A stretch of DNA of 64,000 nucleotides from Rariglobus sp041662485 (GTDB taxonomy: Bacteria; Verrucomicrobiota; Verrucomicrobiia; Opitutales; Opitutaceae): the NCBI GenBank assembly GCA_041662485.1, contig JBAZSJ010000002.1:118616-182615 (forward strand). Reading direction: 5' to 3'. Of this stretch, positions 9,404 to 17,345 are shown in pieces (the stretch's first letter is position 1; every line of letters starts with the position of its first letter). The position numbers and the translations under genes were made by a program. The notes beneath the pieces are model-generated. The model was not told the DNA's origin and searched no databases. It saw only the letters and a list, made by a program, of their open reading frames with translations.

Positions 9404-11023
9404 ATGACCGGATTTGAACACGCCCTTTGGCTCCTCCTCCTTACGACCGCCTTGAGCGTGATCGGACGATGGCTGCCCTGGCCCCAGCCCATCACCTACG
9501 TGGTCGGCGCGCTCCTGGTGGGTCTGTCGCCGGTGTTTCCACGCATCGAGCTCGAGCCGGAGTTTTTCTTTCTCTGCTTCGTGCCTCCGCTTCTGTTCTC
9601 CGACGGCTGGCTCATGCCGCTCCGCGAATTCACCAAGGCCCGCCGCCCCATCCTCATCCTCTCCATCGGGCTGGTGCTCTTTACGACCGTGACGGTCGGC
9701 TATGCCGCCCACTGGCTCATCCCCGGCCTGCCGCTCGCCATGGCCTTCGCCCTCGGCGCCATCGTTTCTCCGACCGACGCGGTCGCCGTCGGCGCGATCA
9801 CCGACCGGCTTAAGATTCCCTCCAGGCTGTCCATCGTCCTCAAAGGAGAGAGCCTCATGAACGACGCCACCGGCCTGGTGGCTTTCAAACTCGCCCTCGC
9901 CGCGCTTGTCGCCGGCACGTTTTCGCTGCGCGCGGCCACCCTCGACTTCACCCTTCTCGCCGGCATCGGCTTCGGCACGGGCCTCGCCGTGGCCTATTTG
10001 GTTGGCCGCATCCGCGACCTGTTGCGCCACCTGCGCGGGTCCGATCCGTTCATCGAAACGACGGTTTCTCTGATGACCCCTTACGCCGCCTACCTCATCG
10101 CAGGAGCGTTCGGAGGCTCCAGTATTCTCGCGGTCGTCGCCGCCGGGCTCTACTCGGGATGGCGCGATCCCGTGCACATGGATGTCCAGAGCCGGCAGAC
10201 ATCCTGGACCGTGTGGGCCACCGTGCTCTTCTGGCTCAACGGACTCGCCTTCGTGCTGCTGGGCCTGCAATTCCCGGACATCTACCACTCCGTCAACCAC
10301 CTGTATTCCCCGGGTAAACTCGTGCTGTTTACCGCGGTTATTTCCTTCATCGTCATCGTCGGCCGCCTCGCCTGGGTTTTCCCCGGCGCCTACCTGCCCT
10401 ATTTTATGTCGGCGAAGATCCGCCACAAGGAACCGCGCCCCGCGTGGCAGGGCGTGCTGGTCGGCGGCTGGGCCGGCATGCGCGGCACCATCACGCTGGC
10501 GGCCGCTCTCTCCATCCCTCTTTGGCAGGACAATGGAAATCCGTTTCCCGCGCGCGAGCTGGTGATCTTCCTCTCCTTCGGCGTGATCGTTGTCACCCTG
10601 CTCCTCCAAGGCACGACGCTGGAGTGGCTCATCTGCCGGCTGGGGCTGCGCGCAGACGGCACGCAGCAAAAGGAAGACCGCCTCGCCCGCATCGCCGCCG
10701 TCGAGGCCGGCCTCAAGGTCCTGACCGACGACCAAAACGCCGCGGCCACGCCAGAGGAATCCGCCGCTCTCGGCAAAGTCGTCTCCGAGTATGAGACGCG
10801 CCTCGCCGAGCTGGTCGCCGACGGCGAAACCCGCGAGAACGCCCGCGTCCACCGCAGCGCGAGCCGCGCCCACCGCCTCAAGGCCCTCCGCGCCGAACGC
10901 GCCGCGCTCGACGATCTCTGGCGGACCAACGTCATCACCGACCACACCCACCGCCCGCTCCTGCAACTGCTCGACCACGAGGAGTCCATGCTCAGCGACA
11001 ACCCCGAGTCGGCGGATGTCTAA
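9404..11023 (+). CDS. Na+/H+ (monovalent cation/proton) antiporter, CPA1 family
   Basis: A 539-residue inner-membrane antiporter. About 12 hydrophobic segments fill the first 410 residues; the CPA1 hallmark GAIVSPTDAVAVGAI and the following KGESLMNDATGLVAFK are plainly visible and carry the ion-binding aspartates. A cytoplasmic tail of about 120 residues follows, rich in Arg, Glu and Ala and probably helical, similar to the NhaP/YjcE-type tails. It exports sodium or potassium in exchange for protons. The ATG at 9404 is chosen because upstream codons are not hydrophobic. The TAA stop shares its last base with the first base of the repeat element at 11023-11155. Confidence 0.92.
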   Translation: MTGFEHALWLLLLTTALSVIGRWLPWPQPITYVVGALLVGLSPVFPRIELEPEFFFLCFVPPLLFSDGWLMPLREFTKARRPILILSIGLVLFTTVTVGYAAHWLIPGLPLAMAFALGAIVSPTDAVAVGAITDRLKIPSRLSIVLKGESLMNDATGLVAFKLALAALVAGTFSLRAATLDFTLLAGIGFGTGLAVAYLVGRIRDLLRHLRGSDPFIETTVSLMTPYAAYLIAGAFGGSSILAVVAAGLYSGWRDPVHMDVQSRQTSWTVWATVLFWLNGLAFVLLGLQFPDIYHSVNHLYSPGKLVLFTAVISFIVIVGRLAWVFPGAYLPYFMSAKIRHKEPRPAWQGVLVGGWAGMRGTITLAAALSIPLWQDNGNPFPARELVIFLSFGVIVVTLLLQGTTLEWLICRLGLRADGTQQKEDRLARIAAVEAGLKVLTDDQNAAATPEESAALGKVVSEYETRLAELVADGETRENARVHRSASRAHRLKALRAERAALDDLWRTNVITDHTHRPLLQLLDHEESMLSDNPESADV

Positions 11024-11155
11024 GAGGTCGTCTAAAAAGGTAGGGACGAACCGCTGGGCCGTCCGGTTGGATATGCGCATGCAAGCAGACACCCGTATTC
11101 GTGGCGGGCCCAGCGGTCCCGCCCTACCTTCAACCCGACTTTTTAGACGCCCTCT
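11023..11155. mobile_element. MITE-like element with AGAGG(T/G)CGTCTAAAAAG ends
   Basis: Left end AGAGGTCGTCTAAAAAG (11023-11039) and right end CTTTTTAGACGCCCTCT (11139-11155) are inverse copies with one mismatch. They enclose the GGTAGGGCG...CCCTACC inverted repeat also found inside hrpB. The first A of the element is the last base of the antiporter stop codon. No coding capacity. Confidence 0.7.
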
Positions 11156-11177
11156 GAAGCTTGCCACGGCTCGGTGA

Positions 11178-11250
11178 TGTAGGAGCGGCTTTACGCCGCG
11201 ATTCCGGAGGCGCGCTGCGCGCGTCATCGCGGTGTAAAACCGCTCCTACA
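11178..11250. repeat. long inverted repeat, TGTAGGAGCGGCTTTACGCC type
   Basis: The outer arms TGTAGGAGCGGCTTTACGCC and an inverse with small mismatches (GGTGTAAAACCGCTCCTACA) enclose a second small palindrome (GCGCGCTGCGCGCG). Sequence related to one arm (GGAGGCTTTACGCCGCGATG) recurs near 59486. It lies between convergent genes. Confidence 0.75.
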
Positions 11251-11269
11251 CCTACGCGATCATGCCGCG

Positions 11270-11620
11270 TCACGCGAAGCCGTTGAACACCGAGACCTGA
11301 TCGGAAAACGCGCCGCAGTAGAGACATATCTGCCGGCCGGGTTGCAGCACGCGATTGCACGCCTTGCAGTTCACCACCGTGTTGGCCTTGCGGCTGTTGA
11401 GTTTCCCGTCGGTCAGGTCGAGTTCTGCCACCTTGAGGTTGAGAAGATCGGGCGGCAGTGCGTTTTTCTCCTTCAGGATTTCCCACATCGCCTCGCAGAT
11501 CATCGACAGTCGGGAGATACGGGCCTTGAGTTCCATCACGTCCACGTGCGACTCGGCACCCGCTATGATCGCATGCATGTCGGCCGGGGTAACGACAGGG
11601 GGCAGAGGACGAGTATCCAT
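11270..11620 (-). CDS. small protein with C-terminal zinc-ribbon
   Basis: A 116-residue cytoplasmic protein. The N-terminal two thirds are helical and charged; the C-terminus holds four cysteines in two pairs (CKAC and CLYC, about residues 86-101) typical of a small zinc ribbon. I do not recognise the family and cannot name a partner. The gene is flanked by repeat elements on both sides and has no operon neighbour. It could bind nucleic acid or another protein through the zinc ribbon, but that is only inference. Confidence 0.65.
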   Translation of the reverse strand: MDTRPLPPVVTPADMHAIIAGAESHVDVMELKARISRLSMICEAMWEILKEKNALPPDLLNLKVAELDLTDGKLNSRKANTVVNCKACNRVLQPGRQICLYCGAFSDQVSVFNGFA

Positions 11621-11691
11621 GCGCCGACCCTAGAACGTGCAAGCGCTCGATGTCACACCCCATCAATTCCGCGAAAACAAAAAGGATGATT

Positions 11692-11818
11692 AGAGCGTTT
11701 TAAATAAAACTATAGACTCTCTTGATTGATGTAGCCGGGGTCGCTGACCCCGGTGCCTTGGGTGTATTACTCAGACCGGGGTCAGCGACCCCGGCTACAA
11801 CTTTACTTAAAATGCTCT
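11692..11818. mobile_element. MITE-like element, AGAGCGTTTTAAATAAAACT ends, copy A
   Basis: Left end AGAGCGTTTTAAATAAAACT; right end is its inverse (ACTTTACTTAAAATGCTCT). The core is a hairpin built from TAGCCGGGGTCGCTGACCCC and its inverse. It abuts copy B exactly: CTCT of this element meets AGAG of the next, creating a CTAG at 11817-11820. Confidence 0.75.
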
Positions 11819-11965
11819 AGAGCGTTTCAATTCAAGCCGTAGTGTTTTAGGTGGACGGCGATCTCCGAGCGCCGTCTGAACCATCAGCCCGCAGACCGCG
11901 CCCGGAGGTCACGGTCCACCTCGGCACTGTCCGAGCAACGGCTACAGTTTTACTTGAACCGCCCT
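11819..11965. mobile_element. MITE-like element, AGAGCGTTT... ends, copy B
   Basis: Left end AGAGCGTTTCAATTCAAGCC; right end is an inverse relative (GGCTACAGTTTTACTTGAAC then CGCCCT). The core is the GGTGGACGGCGATCTCC-type hairpin also present alone at 7144-7236. The last two bases (CT) read as AG on the minus strand and complete the TAG stop codon of cysI. Confidence 0.75.
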
Positions 11966-13715
11966 AGACCGCAGGCGCAGAGGGCTTTGGAGCTGCAGCC
12001 GGCACGAGGCCGCCGGTGCCGACCTTGTGGGTCGTGGCATCGGCCGGCATGATCGTGCGTTCGCAGAAGTCGCCGAACTTTTCACCCGCGTTGCGCTCCT
12101 TGGCGTAGCGCTTGATCACGGGTTCAAGGAGCTTCACGGCGTCTTCGATCGTGATGCTCGGGGAGACGAGACGGTTGAGGCGGTTGCCCGTGTAGGAAGC
12201 CCCGAGGTAGAGCGCGTATTTGTTCGGCGCCTTGCCGACGAACGCGATCTCGGCGAGATACGGACGAGCGCAACCGTTGGGGCAACCCGTCACGCGAAGG
12301 CTGATGGCGTCGTCGTGCAGGCCGGCCTCGTCGAGGACGGTTTCAAAGCGGGCGAGGATATCAGGCAGCGCGCGCTCGCTCTCGGCGAGGGCCAGGCCGC
12401 ACGTCGGGAGCGCAACGCAGGAGAGCGCGTTGAGGCGCACGCCGGAGCGGTCGTTTTCCTTGTCGAGGCCGTAGCGGGCGAGGATCGCCTCGATGACGGG
12501 CTTCTCTTTCTCGCTGATGCCGGAGATGGTGAGGTTCTGCGAGGGCGTGAGGCGGAAGTCGCCGCGGTGCATCTGGGCGATCTCGCGCAGCGCAGTCTTC
12601 ATGGCCCAGCCTTCGCGGTCGACAATGCGTCCGGAAAGAATGTGCAGGCCGTAGAACCACGAGCCGTCGGTGTTTTTGTGCCAGCCGTGCTGATCCTGAA
12701 TGGTCGTAAAGACGAAAGGCTTGGCGGGCGCGAAGGTGATACCGGAGCGCTTCTCGACCTCGGCCTTGAACCAGGCGATGCCCTTGTCCTCGATCGTGTA
12801 TTTGAGACGGGCGTGGCGGCGGTTGGTGCGGTCGCCGTTGTCGCGCTGCGTGGTAAGCACGGCTTCGCCGATCTTGTTGACGTTGTCGCGGGTGATGAAG
12901 CCGAGGCTGTCGGCGATGCGGGGGAAGGTTTCCTCGTTGCCATGGTTCATGCCGAGGCCGCCGCCGACGGTCACGTTGTAGCCGGCGAGCTTGCCGTCCT
13001 CGATGATCGCGATGAAGCCGAGATCCTGCGAATAGACGTCGATGTCGTTGGACGGGGGAACGGCGAAGCCGGTCTTGAATTTGCGCGGCAGGTAGGTGCT
13101 GCCATACATCGTCTCGATCTCGGGTTCGCCGCCGGCGACGAGCTCCTCGTCGAGCCAGATCTCGTGGTAGGCGCGGGTCTTGGGCAGGGCGTAGTCGGAC
13201 CAGTGCTTGGCGTCCTGATAAACCTGTTCCTGCACGGGCGACTGCTCGGGGTTGACCGGACCCATGACGTTGCGGTTCACGTCACCGCACGCGGCGATGG
13301 AATCGAGGAGCACCTTGTGCATGCCTTGGATGAGGGGCTTCATGTTGCCCTTCAGCACGCCGTGAAACTGGAAGGTCTGGCGCGTGGTGAGACGGAGCGA
13401 AGGCGAAGCCAGCTGGGTGGCGAGATCGTCGAGCACGAGCCACTGCTGCGCGGTGGCCTTGCCGCCGGGGAGACGCACGCGGAGCATGAACGAGTAGGCC
13501 TTGTCCTTGCCGGCCTTCTTGAGGGCGACGCGCTGATCGCGGTCGTCCTGCTGATAAAGACCGTGAAACTTGGTCAGCTGCTCGCTGTCGGCCGAGACCG
13601 TCGCGGTGGAAGCGTCTGCGAACTCCGCAGCGAGGTTACCGCGCAGGTGGCGCGACGCGGTTTTGATGCCTTCGTTGGCAACGAGCGGCTTCGGAGCAGC
13701 AGAGTCGTTTGACAT
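11964..13715 (-). CDS. cysI: assimilatory sulfite reductase hemoprotein (beta) subunit
   Basis: A 583-residue soluble enzyme that reduces sulfite to sulfide with six electrons at a siroheme coupled to a [4Fe-4S] cluster. The four cluster/siroheme cysteines are in CVALPTC and CPNGC, followed by the conserved GKAPNKYALYLG segment. The N-terminal nitrite/sulfite reductase ferredoxin-like half is complete. No CysJ flavoprotein is nearby, so the electron donor is encoded elsewhere or is ferredoxin. The C-terminus has a 20-residue Ala/Pro tail beyond the usual end, and the stop codon TAG is half made by the terminal bases of the repeat element at 11819-11965, so the tail may be a relic of that insertion. 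Confidence 0.95.
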   Translation of the reverse strand: MSNDSAAPKPLVANEGIKTASRHLRGNLAAEFADASTATVSADSEQLTKFHGLYQQDDRDQRVALKKAGKDKAYSFMLRVRLPGGKATAQQWLVLDDLATQLASPSLRLTTRQTFQFHGVLKGNMKPLIQGMHKVLLDSIAACGDVNRNVMGPVNPEQSPVQEQVYQDAKHWSDYALPKTRAYHEIWLDEELVAGGEPEIETMYGSTYLPRKFKTGFAVPPSNDIDVYSQDLGFIAIIEDGKLAGYNVTVGGGLGMNHGNEETFPRIADSLGFITRDNVNKIGEAVLTTQRDNGDRTNRRHARLKYTIEDKGIAWFKAEVEKRSGITFAPAKPFVFTTIQDQHGWHKNTDGSWFYGLHILSGRIVDREGWAMKTALREIAQMHRGDFRLTPSQNLTISGISEKEKPVIEAILARYGLDKENDRSGVRLNALSCVALPTCGLALAESERALPDILARFETVLDEAGLHDDAISLRVTGCPNGCARPYLAEIAFVGKAPNKYALYLGASYTGNRLNRLVSPSITIEDAVKLLEPVIKRYAKERNAGEKFGDFCERTIMPADATTHKVGTGGLVPAAAPKPSAPAV

Positions 13716-14216
13716 AGTAGAAAGTTAAACGTGCAGCCCTTCCCGCCGTCCTTCAAGTGGGAAAACAAGTTAGTTTGGTAAGTTACTATGAATTCCCTCC
13801 CCCCCCTTCGCCCATCGCCCTTTGCCTTTCGCCCCAGCCGCGTGGCAACGCCTATACGCGACCTGAGTCACAATTCCTGAAACCATCGTTGCGCTAATCG
13901 TTTGCGCACTCCACAATCAACGGCGTCCGTTCCCGTCTGGCTCCGCCTCCGGCCTACTCGCTACTCACGATTGTTCCTTCATCTGCCCAAAGGGCACCCG
14001 ATTCAATCACCCACTCCGCTAACGCTTCGGGGCCACACGCTGCGCATGTGACCATCCCCACGAGTTTAACCCTTTATTTCCACTAATCGGCACTCATCCG
14101 ATCCGGTATCAGTGATAATAAGTGCCCATCAGTGGTTGAAAATTCCGAAACATTTCCGACCTCCGATTTTTGATTTTTTGCGCCTTCTTGCGGCAACCCC
14201 TAACCAGCCCTCCCCC
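13716..14216. other. divergent intergenic region between cysI and the serpin gene
   Basis: About 500 bases without a supported gene. It must contain the cysI promoter on the left and the serpin promoter on the right. It also has one copy (13838-13863, CCGCGTGGCAACGCCTATAC) of the small palindromic repeat that riddles the integrase ruins at 59.9-60.5 kb. No riboswitch could be recognised. Confidence 0.5.
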
Positions 14217-15395
14217 ATGCCCCGCTCCTTTCCCCTGCTATGGTTGTCGCTGCTTTCCGGCATGCTCGCCTCCGTGTGCTCCGCGGATTCAAAAACCGCG
14301 TTCACGTTGTTTGAAGCGGTCCGGGACCGGCCCGGCGTCGTCTTCGCACCGGCCGCGCTGGATGACGTGCTGTCCCTTCTCTACTTCGGCTCCGCCGGGG
14401 AAACCGAGGCGGCATTCCAGTCACGGCTTTTCCCCAAACTCTCCCGCGCCGAGGCCCGAACCCAGGCCGCGAAGGTCACGCGCACATTTCCGGGATATCG
14501 AAGTATCGGCAGCCTCTGGGCGGACACGCGATTGATCCTCACCGACGAGTTTCAGGCGGCGGCCAGCCAAAGCTGGTCCATCCCCATCGCCCGGGCCCCC
14601 CTGCAAACCGACACGACGAGCTCGGCGAAGATCATCAATGGATGGTTTTTCAAAAAAACCAACGGACACGTTCCCAATGTAATTACGCCGACCGGCCTTG
14701 GCACAGGCCCCGACCTGGTCGTCGTGACCGTGGCCGCTTTTGCCTCCGCCTGGAAAGAGCGCTACTTCATGGAGCATGAAACGCGGCCTGAATATTTTTA
14801 TTCCACGCCCGACTCCAAGGCGCTTGTTCCCACGATGAAGAGCGTGAACTCGGTCCCCTACGGCGAGAATGAAATGTTCCAGACGGTTCGGCTCGACTTC
14901 GACAGCGGAGGGCTCGCGCTGCTGCTTCTCCTTCCTAAAAAAGCAGCCGCCCTCGATCAGGCGCTGGCGGCCTGCACGCCCGATGTATTCTCCAAATCGG
15001 TTGCCGGGCTTAAATCCACTTACGTGAACCTCCGGCTCCCGAGGATTCGTTACAGTCACAAAATCGAGTGGCGCGAACCCCTCGCGAAACTCGGGTTGGA
15101 TATCGCCTTCACCAACAAAGCTGATTTCAGCCGCATCAACGCAAACACGCCGCTCCCGCTACGTCTGGCTCAAGTCATGCAGGAGGTCCGCATACAGTGG
15201 GATGAAAACGGGGCCGAAGCCCGTGCCGTCACCTTTGTTTCCTCCGATCCTTTTGGCGCCTCTTCACCGCCCGAAGCCCCCGTCCAGTTCATCGCCAACC
15301 ACCCGTTCGTCTACCTGATTTTCAACACGACGACCCTCGACATCTACTTCATGGGCGTCGTCTCGGAGCCATCGCAGATGAGCCCGACATCCTGA
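14217..15395 (+). CDS. secreted bacterial serpin (serine protease inhibitor)
   Basis: A 392-residue protein with a signal peptide (residues 1-21, cleavage near CSA-D) and a full serpin fold. The family signature near the C-terminus is clear: FIANHPFVYLIFN, then LDIYFMGVVSEP. The reactive-centre hinge reads ENGAEARAVT. By hinge spacing the P1 residue would be Phe in SSDPFGAS, suggesting inhibition of a chymotrypsin- or subtilisin-like protease, but three extra residues on the C-terminal side of the loop make this uncertain; Arg at P11 is unusual and may slow loop insertion. The frame is open 35 codons upstream; this ATG is chosen for the signal peptide. Bacterial serpins are sporadic and usually acquired. 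Confidence 0.88.
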   Translation: MPRSFPLLWLSLLSGMLASVCSADSKTAFTLFEAVRDRPGVVFAPAALDDVLSLLYFGSAGETEAAFQSRLFPKLSRAEARTQAAKVTRTFPGYRSIGSLWADTRLILTDEFQAAASQSWSIPIARAPLQTDTTSSAKIINGWFFKKTNGHVPNVITPTGLGTGPDLVVVTVAAFASAWKERYFMEHETRPEYFYSTPDSKALVPTMKSVNSVPYGENEMFQTVRLDFDSGGLALLLLLPKKAAALDQALAACTPDVFSKSVAGLKSTYVNLRLPRIRYSHKIEWREPLAKLGLDIAFTNKADFSRINANTPLPLRLAQVMQEVRIQWDENGAEARAVTFVSSDPFGASSPPEAPVQFIANHPFVYLIFNTTTLDIYFMGVVSEPSQMSPTS

Positions 15396-15449
15396 CCCGG
15401 TAGTCCTTTCCTCTCGGAAACAACCCGCATCTCTCCCTTCCAACCCACC

Positions 15450-16316
15450 ATGAACTGGCTCAAAAAAATCTTCGACCACGGTTCCGCCCCCGCTCAACCC
15501 GCGCCTCCGTCCGAACCGGAGTCGGTCTTTTCGATCCCCGAACTTCGCGCCAAATTCGGACACCTCTCCCGCCCCGCCGTGCATCTGCGTCCGGCCCGGC
15601 ACTCCCGCTTTTCCAAACTAGGCGGACTTCCTCTGCTCCCCGCCGATGCGCAATGGCCGGTCTGGAACGACAAACCCCAGTCCTTCCTCGCCCAACTGGA
15701 TCTGGCCGAGATCCACGCCGCGCTGCCCTCGTTCCTCCCCGCGACCGGCTGCCTGTATTTTTTCTACGATCAGGACCAGGGCGCCTGGGGTTTCGATCCC
15801 GACGACAGCGGCAGCTGGCGCGTCCTTTATGCGACCGGCGATCGCTCCACCTTCAAGGAACGACCCGCCCCCGAGGGATTGGCCCCGGAGTTCATCTACA
15901 AAGAAAAACCCGTCGCCGCCCGCTGCATCGAGCTGCTTCCGCATGACCACGGCCTCACCCGCAGTTCGGAAGAAACGTGGGACAACTACGCGGAGCTTCG
16001 TGGCGCGCCTTTTGAAGGCATGCACCACCATCAGATGCTGGGCTATCCTGCGCCCGTCCAAAACGACGACATGGAGCTGGAGTGCCAGCTCGCGTCCAAG
16101 GGCATTTATGTCGGCACGTCGGCGGGCTACAAAGACCCGCGTGTCGACGCCCTGAAGGAGGGCGCCGCCGACTGGAAGCTTCTGCTCCAACTGGACACCG
16201 ACGACGACACCGGCTGGATGTGGGGCGATGCAGGCACCCTCTATTTCTGGATCCGTGAACAAGACGCCGCGAAAGGCGATTTCAGCAAGGTGTGGATGGT
16301 CTTCCAGTGCTCTTGA
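15450..16316 (+). CDS. DUF1963 (YwqG-like) protein
   Basis: A 288-residue cytoplasmic protein of the DUF1963/YwqG family. Recognisable parts: SKLGGLPLLPADAQWPVW, then FLAQLDLAEI and LYFFYD, and later the QMLGYPAPVQ segment followed by LLLQLDTDD and WGDAGTLYFWI. Family function is unknown; members are often found near immunity or polymorphic-toxin loci and are single genes otherwise. The gene starts 54 bases after the serpin stop in the same direction and may be co-transcribed. Full length for the family. Confidence 0.85.
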   Translation: MNWLKKIFDHGSAPAQPAPPSEPESVFSIPELRAKFGHLSRPAVHLRPARHSRFSKLGGLPLLPADAQWPVWNDKPQSFLAQLDLAEIHAALPSFLPATGCLYFFYDQDQGAWGFDPDDSGSWRVLYATGDRSTFKERPAPEGLAPEFIYKEKPVAARCIELLPHDHGLTRSSEETWDNYAELRGAPFEGMHHHQMLGYPAPVQNDDMELECQLASKGIYVGTSAGYKDPRVDALKEGAADWKLLLQLDTDDDTGWMWGDAGTLYFWIREQDAAKGDFSKVWMVFQCS

Positions 16317-16410
16317 CGGACACTTGCTTGGTCGTCCGCCCAGGATTCCCGTGATTGCGTCGTCCCTGACCGTGCGGGCGATGAGGCAGCCTGATCCTGC
16401 GCGCAGGATC

Positions 16411-16455
16411 GCTTCACCTGCGCGATTACCCGCTGCACCTGTGCGCAGGTGAAGC
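16411..16455. repeat. hairpin heading the 21-base tandem repeats
   Basis: GCTTCACCTGCGC at 16411-16423 is the exact inverse of GCGCAGGTGAAGC at 16443-16455. The right arm is already part of the first 21-base tandem unit, so the left arm looks like a unit copied in the opposite orientation. Confidence 0.65.
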
Positions 16456-16606
16456 GGGTATGGACGCAGGTGGACTGGGTATGCGCTCAGGTGAAAGACT
16501 CCTGCGCACAAGTATCGTGGGCATGAGCACAGGTGTAATGGGTATGCGCGCAGGTGCAGTGGGGATGCGCGCACGTATCATGGGTAACCGGACAGGTTTG
16601 GTGGAA
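16439..16606. repeat. eight 21-base degenerate tandem repeats
   Basis: Eight consecutive units of exactly 21 bases around the pattern ATGCGCRCAGGTGNANTGGGT. Because 21 is a multiple of three, each strand has an open heptapeptide repeat (plus strand: M-R-A-G-x-x-G type; minus strand: P-x-H-L-R-A-Y type), but neither reading has a convincing start and end. It lies in the 430-base gap between the DUF1963 gene and the next small gene. The rest of that gap (16607-16746) shows nothing recognisable. Confidence 0.8.
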
Positions 16607-16746
16607 AGAACCATCCCCGCACCCGTGTATCGAAACGATATTACAAACGATATGCCGGTTTCCAAGGAGGTTCCAGGAAACAAATCCAAGGCACGCCCGT
16701 CCCATCTCGCCGACCGCGCATCATGCCGGTCGCAACATACACTACC

Positions 16747-17112
16747 ATGAACATCAGTCCGATTAAGGCCGAAGCCAAAATCAGCCAAGTCGTCACCGCT
16801 TGGGAAACCCTCCGTCCGGAGAAAACCTTCTCGGGACTTACCTTGACGCAGTTCAAAGCCGCCGTTCAGCCCAGTCTGAACACGCGCACCAACATCGAAA
16901 CCCTCAAGGATCAGCTCGCCGCCGCCCAGACCCTGCGGGACGACGCCGACAAGGCCTCGGTCGAGGCCATTCTCCTGGTGGTCAACGCCGTGAAAGGCGA
17001 CCCCGCCGAGGGCGAGGACGGCGAGCTCTACGAAGCCATGGGCTACGTCCGCAAAAGCGAACGCAGGAGCGGCCTGAGCCGAGGCAAGAAACCCGCCGCC
17101 ATCGCCGCCTGA
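16747..17112 (+). CDS. small conserved hypothetical protein
   Basis: A 121-residue cytoplasmic, mainly helical protein. Notable parts are a central helix rich in Ala and Asp and a basic C-terminal tail (YVRKSERRSGLSRGKK) that could contact nucleic acid. The YVRKSERRSGL ending resembles a small uncharacterised family I have seen in Verrucomicrobia and cyanobacteria; no function is known to me. No Shine-Dalgarno is visible before the ATG. An in-frame start eight codons upstream is possible. A nested inverted repeat begins 12 bases downstream. Confidence 0.6.
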   Translation: MNISPIKAEAKISQVVTAWETLRPEKTFSGLTLTQFKAAVQPSLNTRTNIETLKDQLAAAQTLRDDADKASVEAILLVVNAVKGDPAEGEDGELYEAMGYVRKSERRSGLSRGKKPAAIAA

Positions 17113-17123
17113 CAGGATCACAA

Positions 17124-17247
17124 GGTAGGGCGAGCGCGCCCCACCGAGCCGCGGCTGTAGGCCCGATCACTGATCGGGCTTCGGATCACCAGACCACCGG
17201 TCTGGTCTACACTGAACCGCGGCTCACCGGGACGGTTCGCCCTACCT
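17124..17247. repeat. nested inverted repeats
   Basis: An outer pair, AGGTAGGGCGAGC...GAGCCGCGG against CCGCGGCTC...TTCGCCCTACCT, encloses a second, unrelated inverted element: TGTAGGCCCGATCACTGATC... up to GGTCTGGTCTACA. One repeat appears to have inserted into the loop of another. Confidence 0.7.
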
Positions 17248-17282
17248 CAATTCAGTCCTTGGGCGTTCAAGGATTTGTCCGC

Positions 17283-17310
17283 AAAAAAGCCGCCGGAGTG
17301 ATCCAGCGGC
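17283..17310 (-). terminator. rho-independent terminator of ahcY
   Basis: Read on the minus strand: GCCGCTGG, loop ATCACT, CCGGCGGC, then TTTTTT. It lies about 36 bases past the ahcY stop. Confidence 0.85.
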
Positions 17311-17345
17311 TTTGTCTTTGGCGGTGCGGCAAATTCGCGCGGCGC

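Noticed and set aside
11039..11129. Intrinsic terminators at the long inverted repeats
   Set aside because: The hairpins are very long, have no T-run and are scattered even within genes; they are repeat elements, though they may affect transcription ends.
11130..11666. 178-residue minus-strand frame over the zinc-ribbon gene
   Set aside because: Shadow frame spanning repeats; the 116-residue frame with two cysteine pairs is the better gene.
16460..16750. Plus-strand frame through the 21-base repeats as a gene (heptapeptide repeat protein)
   Set aside because: The continuation after the repeats has no conserved features, and the minus strand is equally open; more likely a minisatellite.
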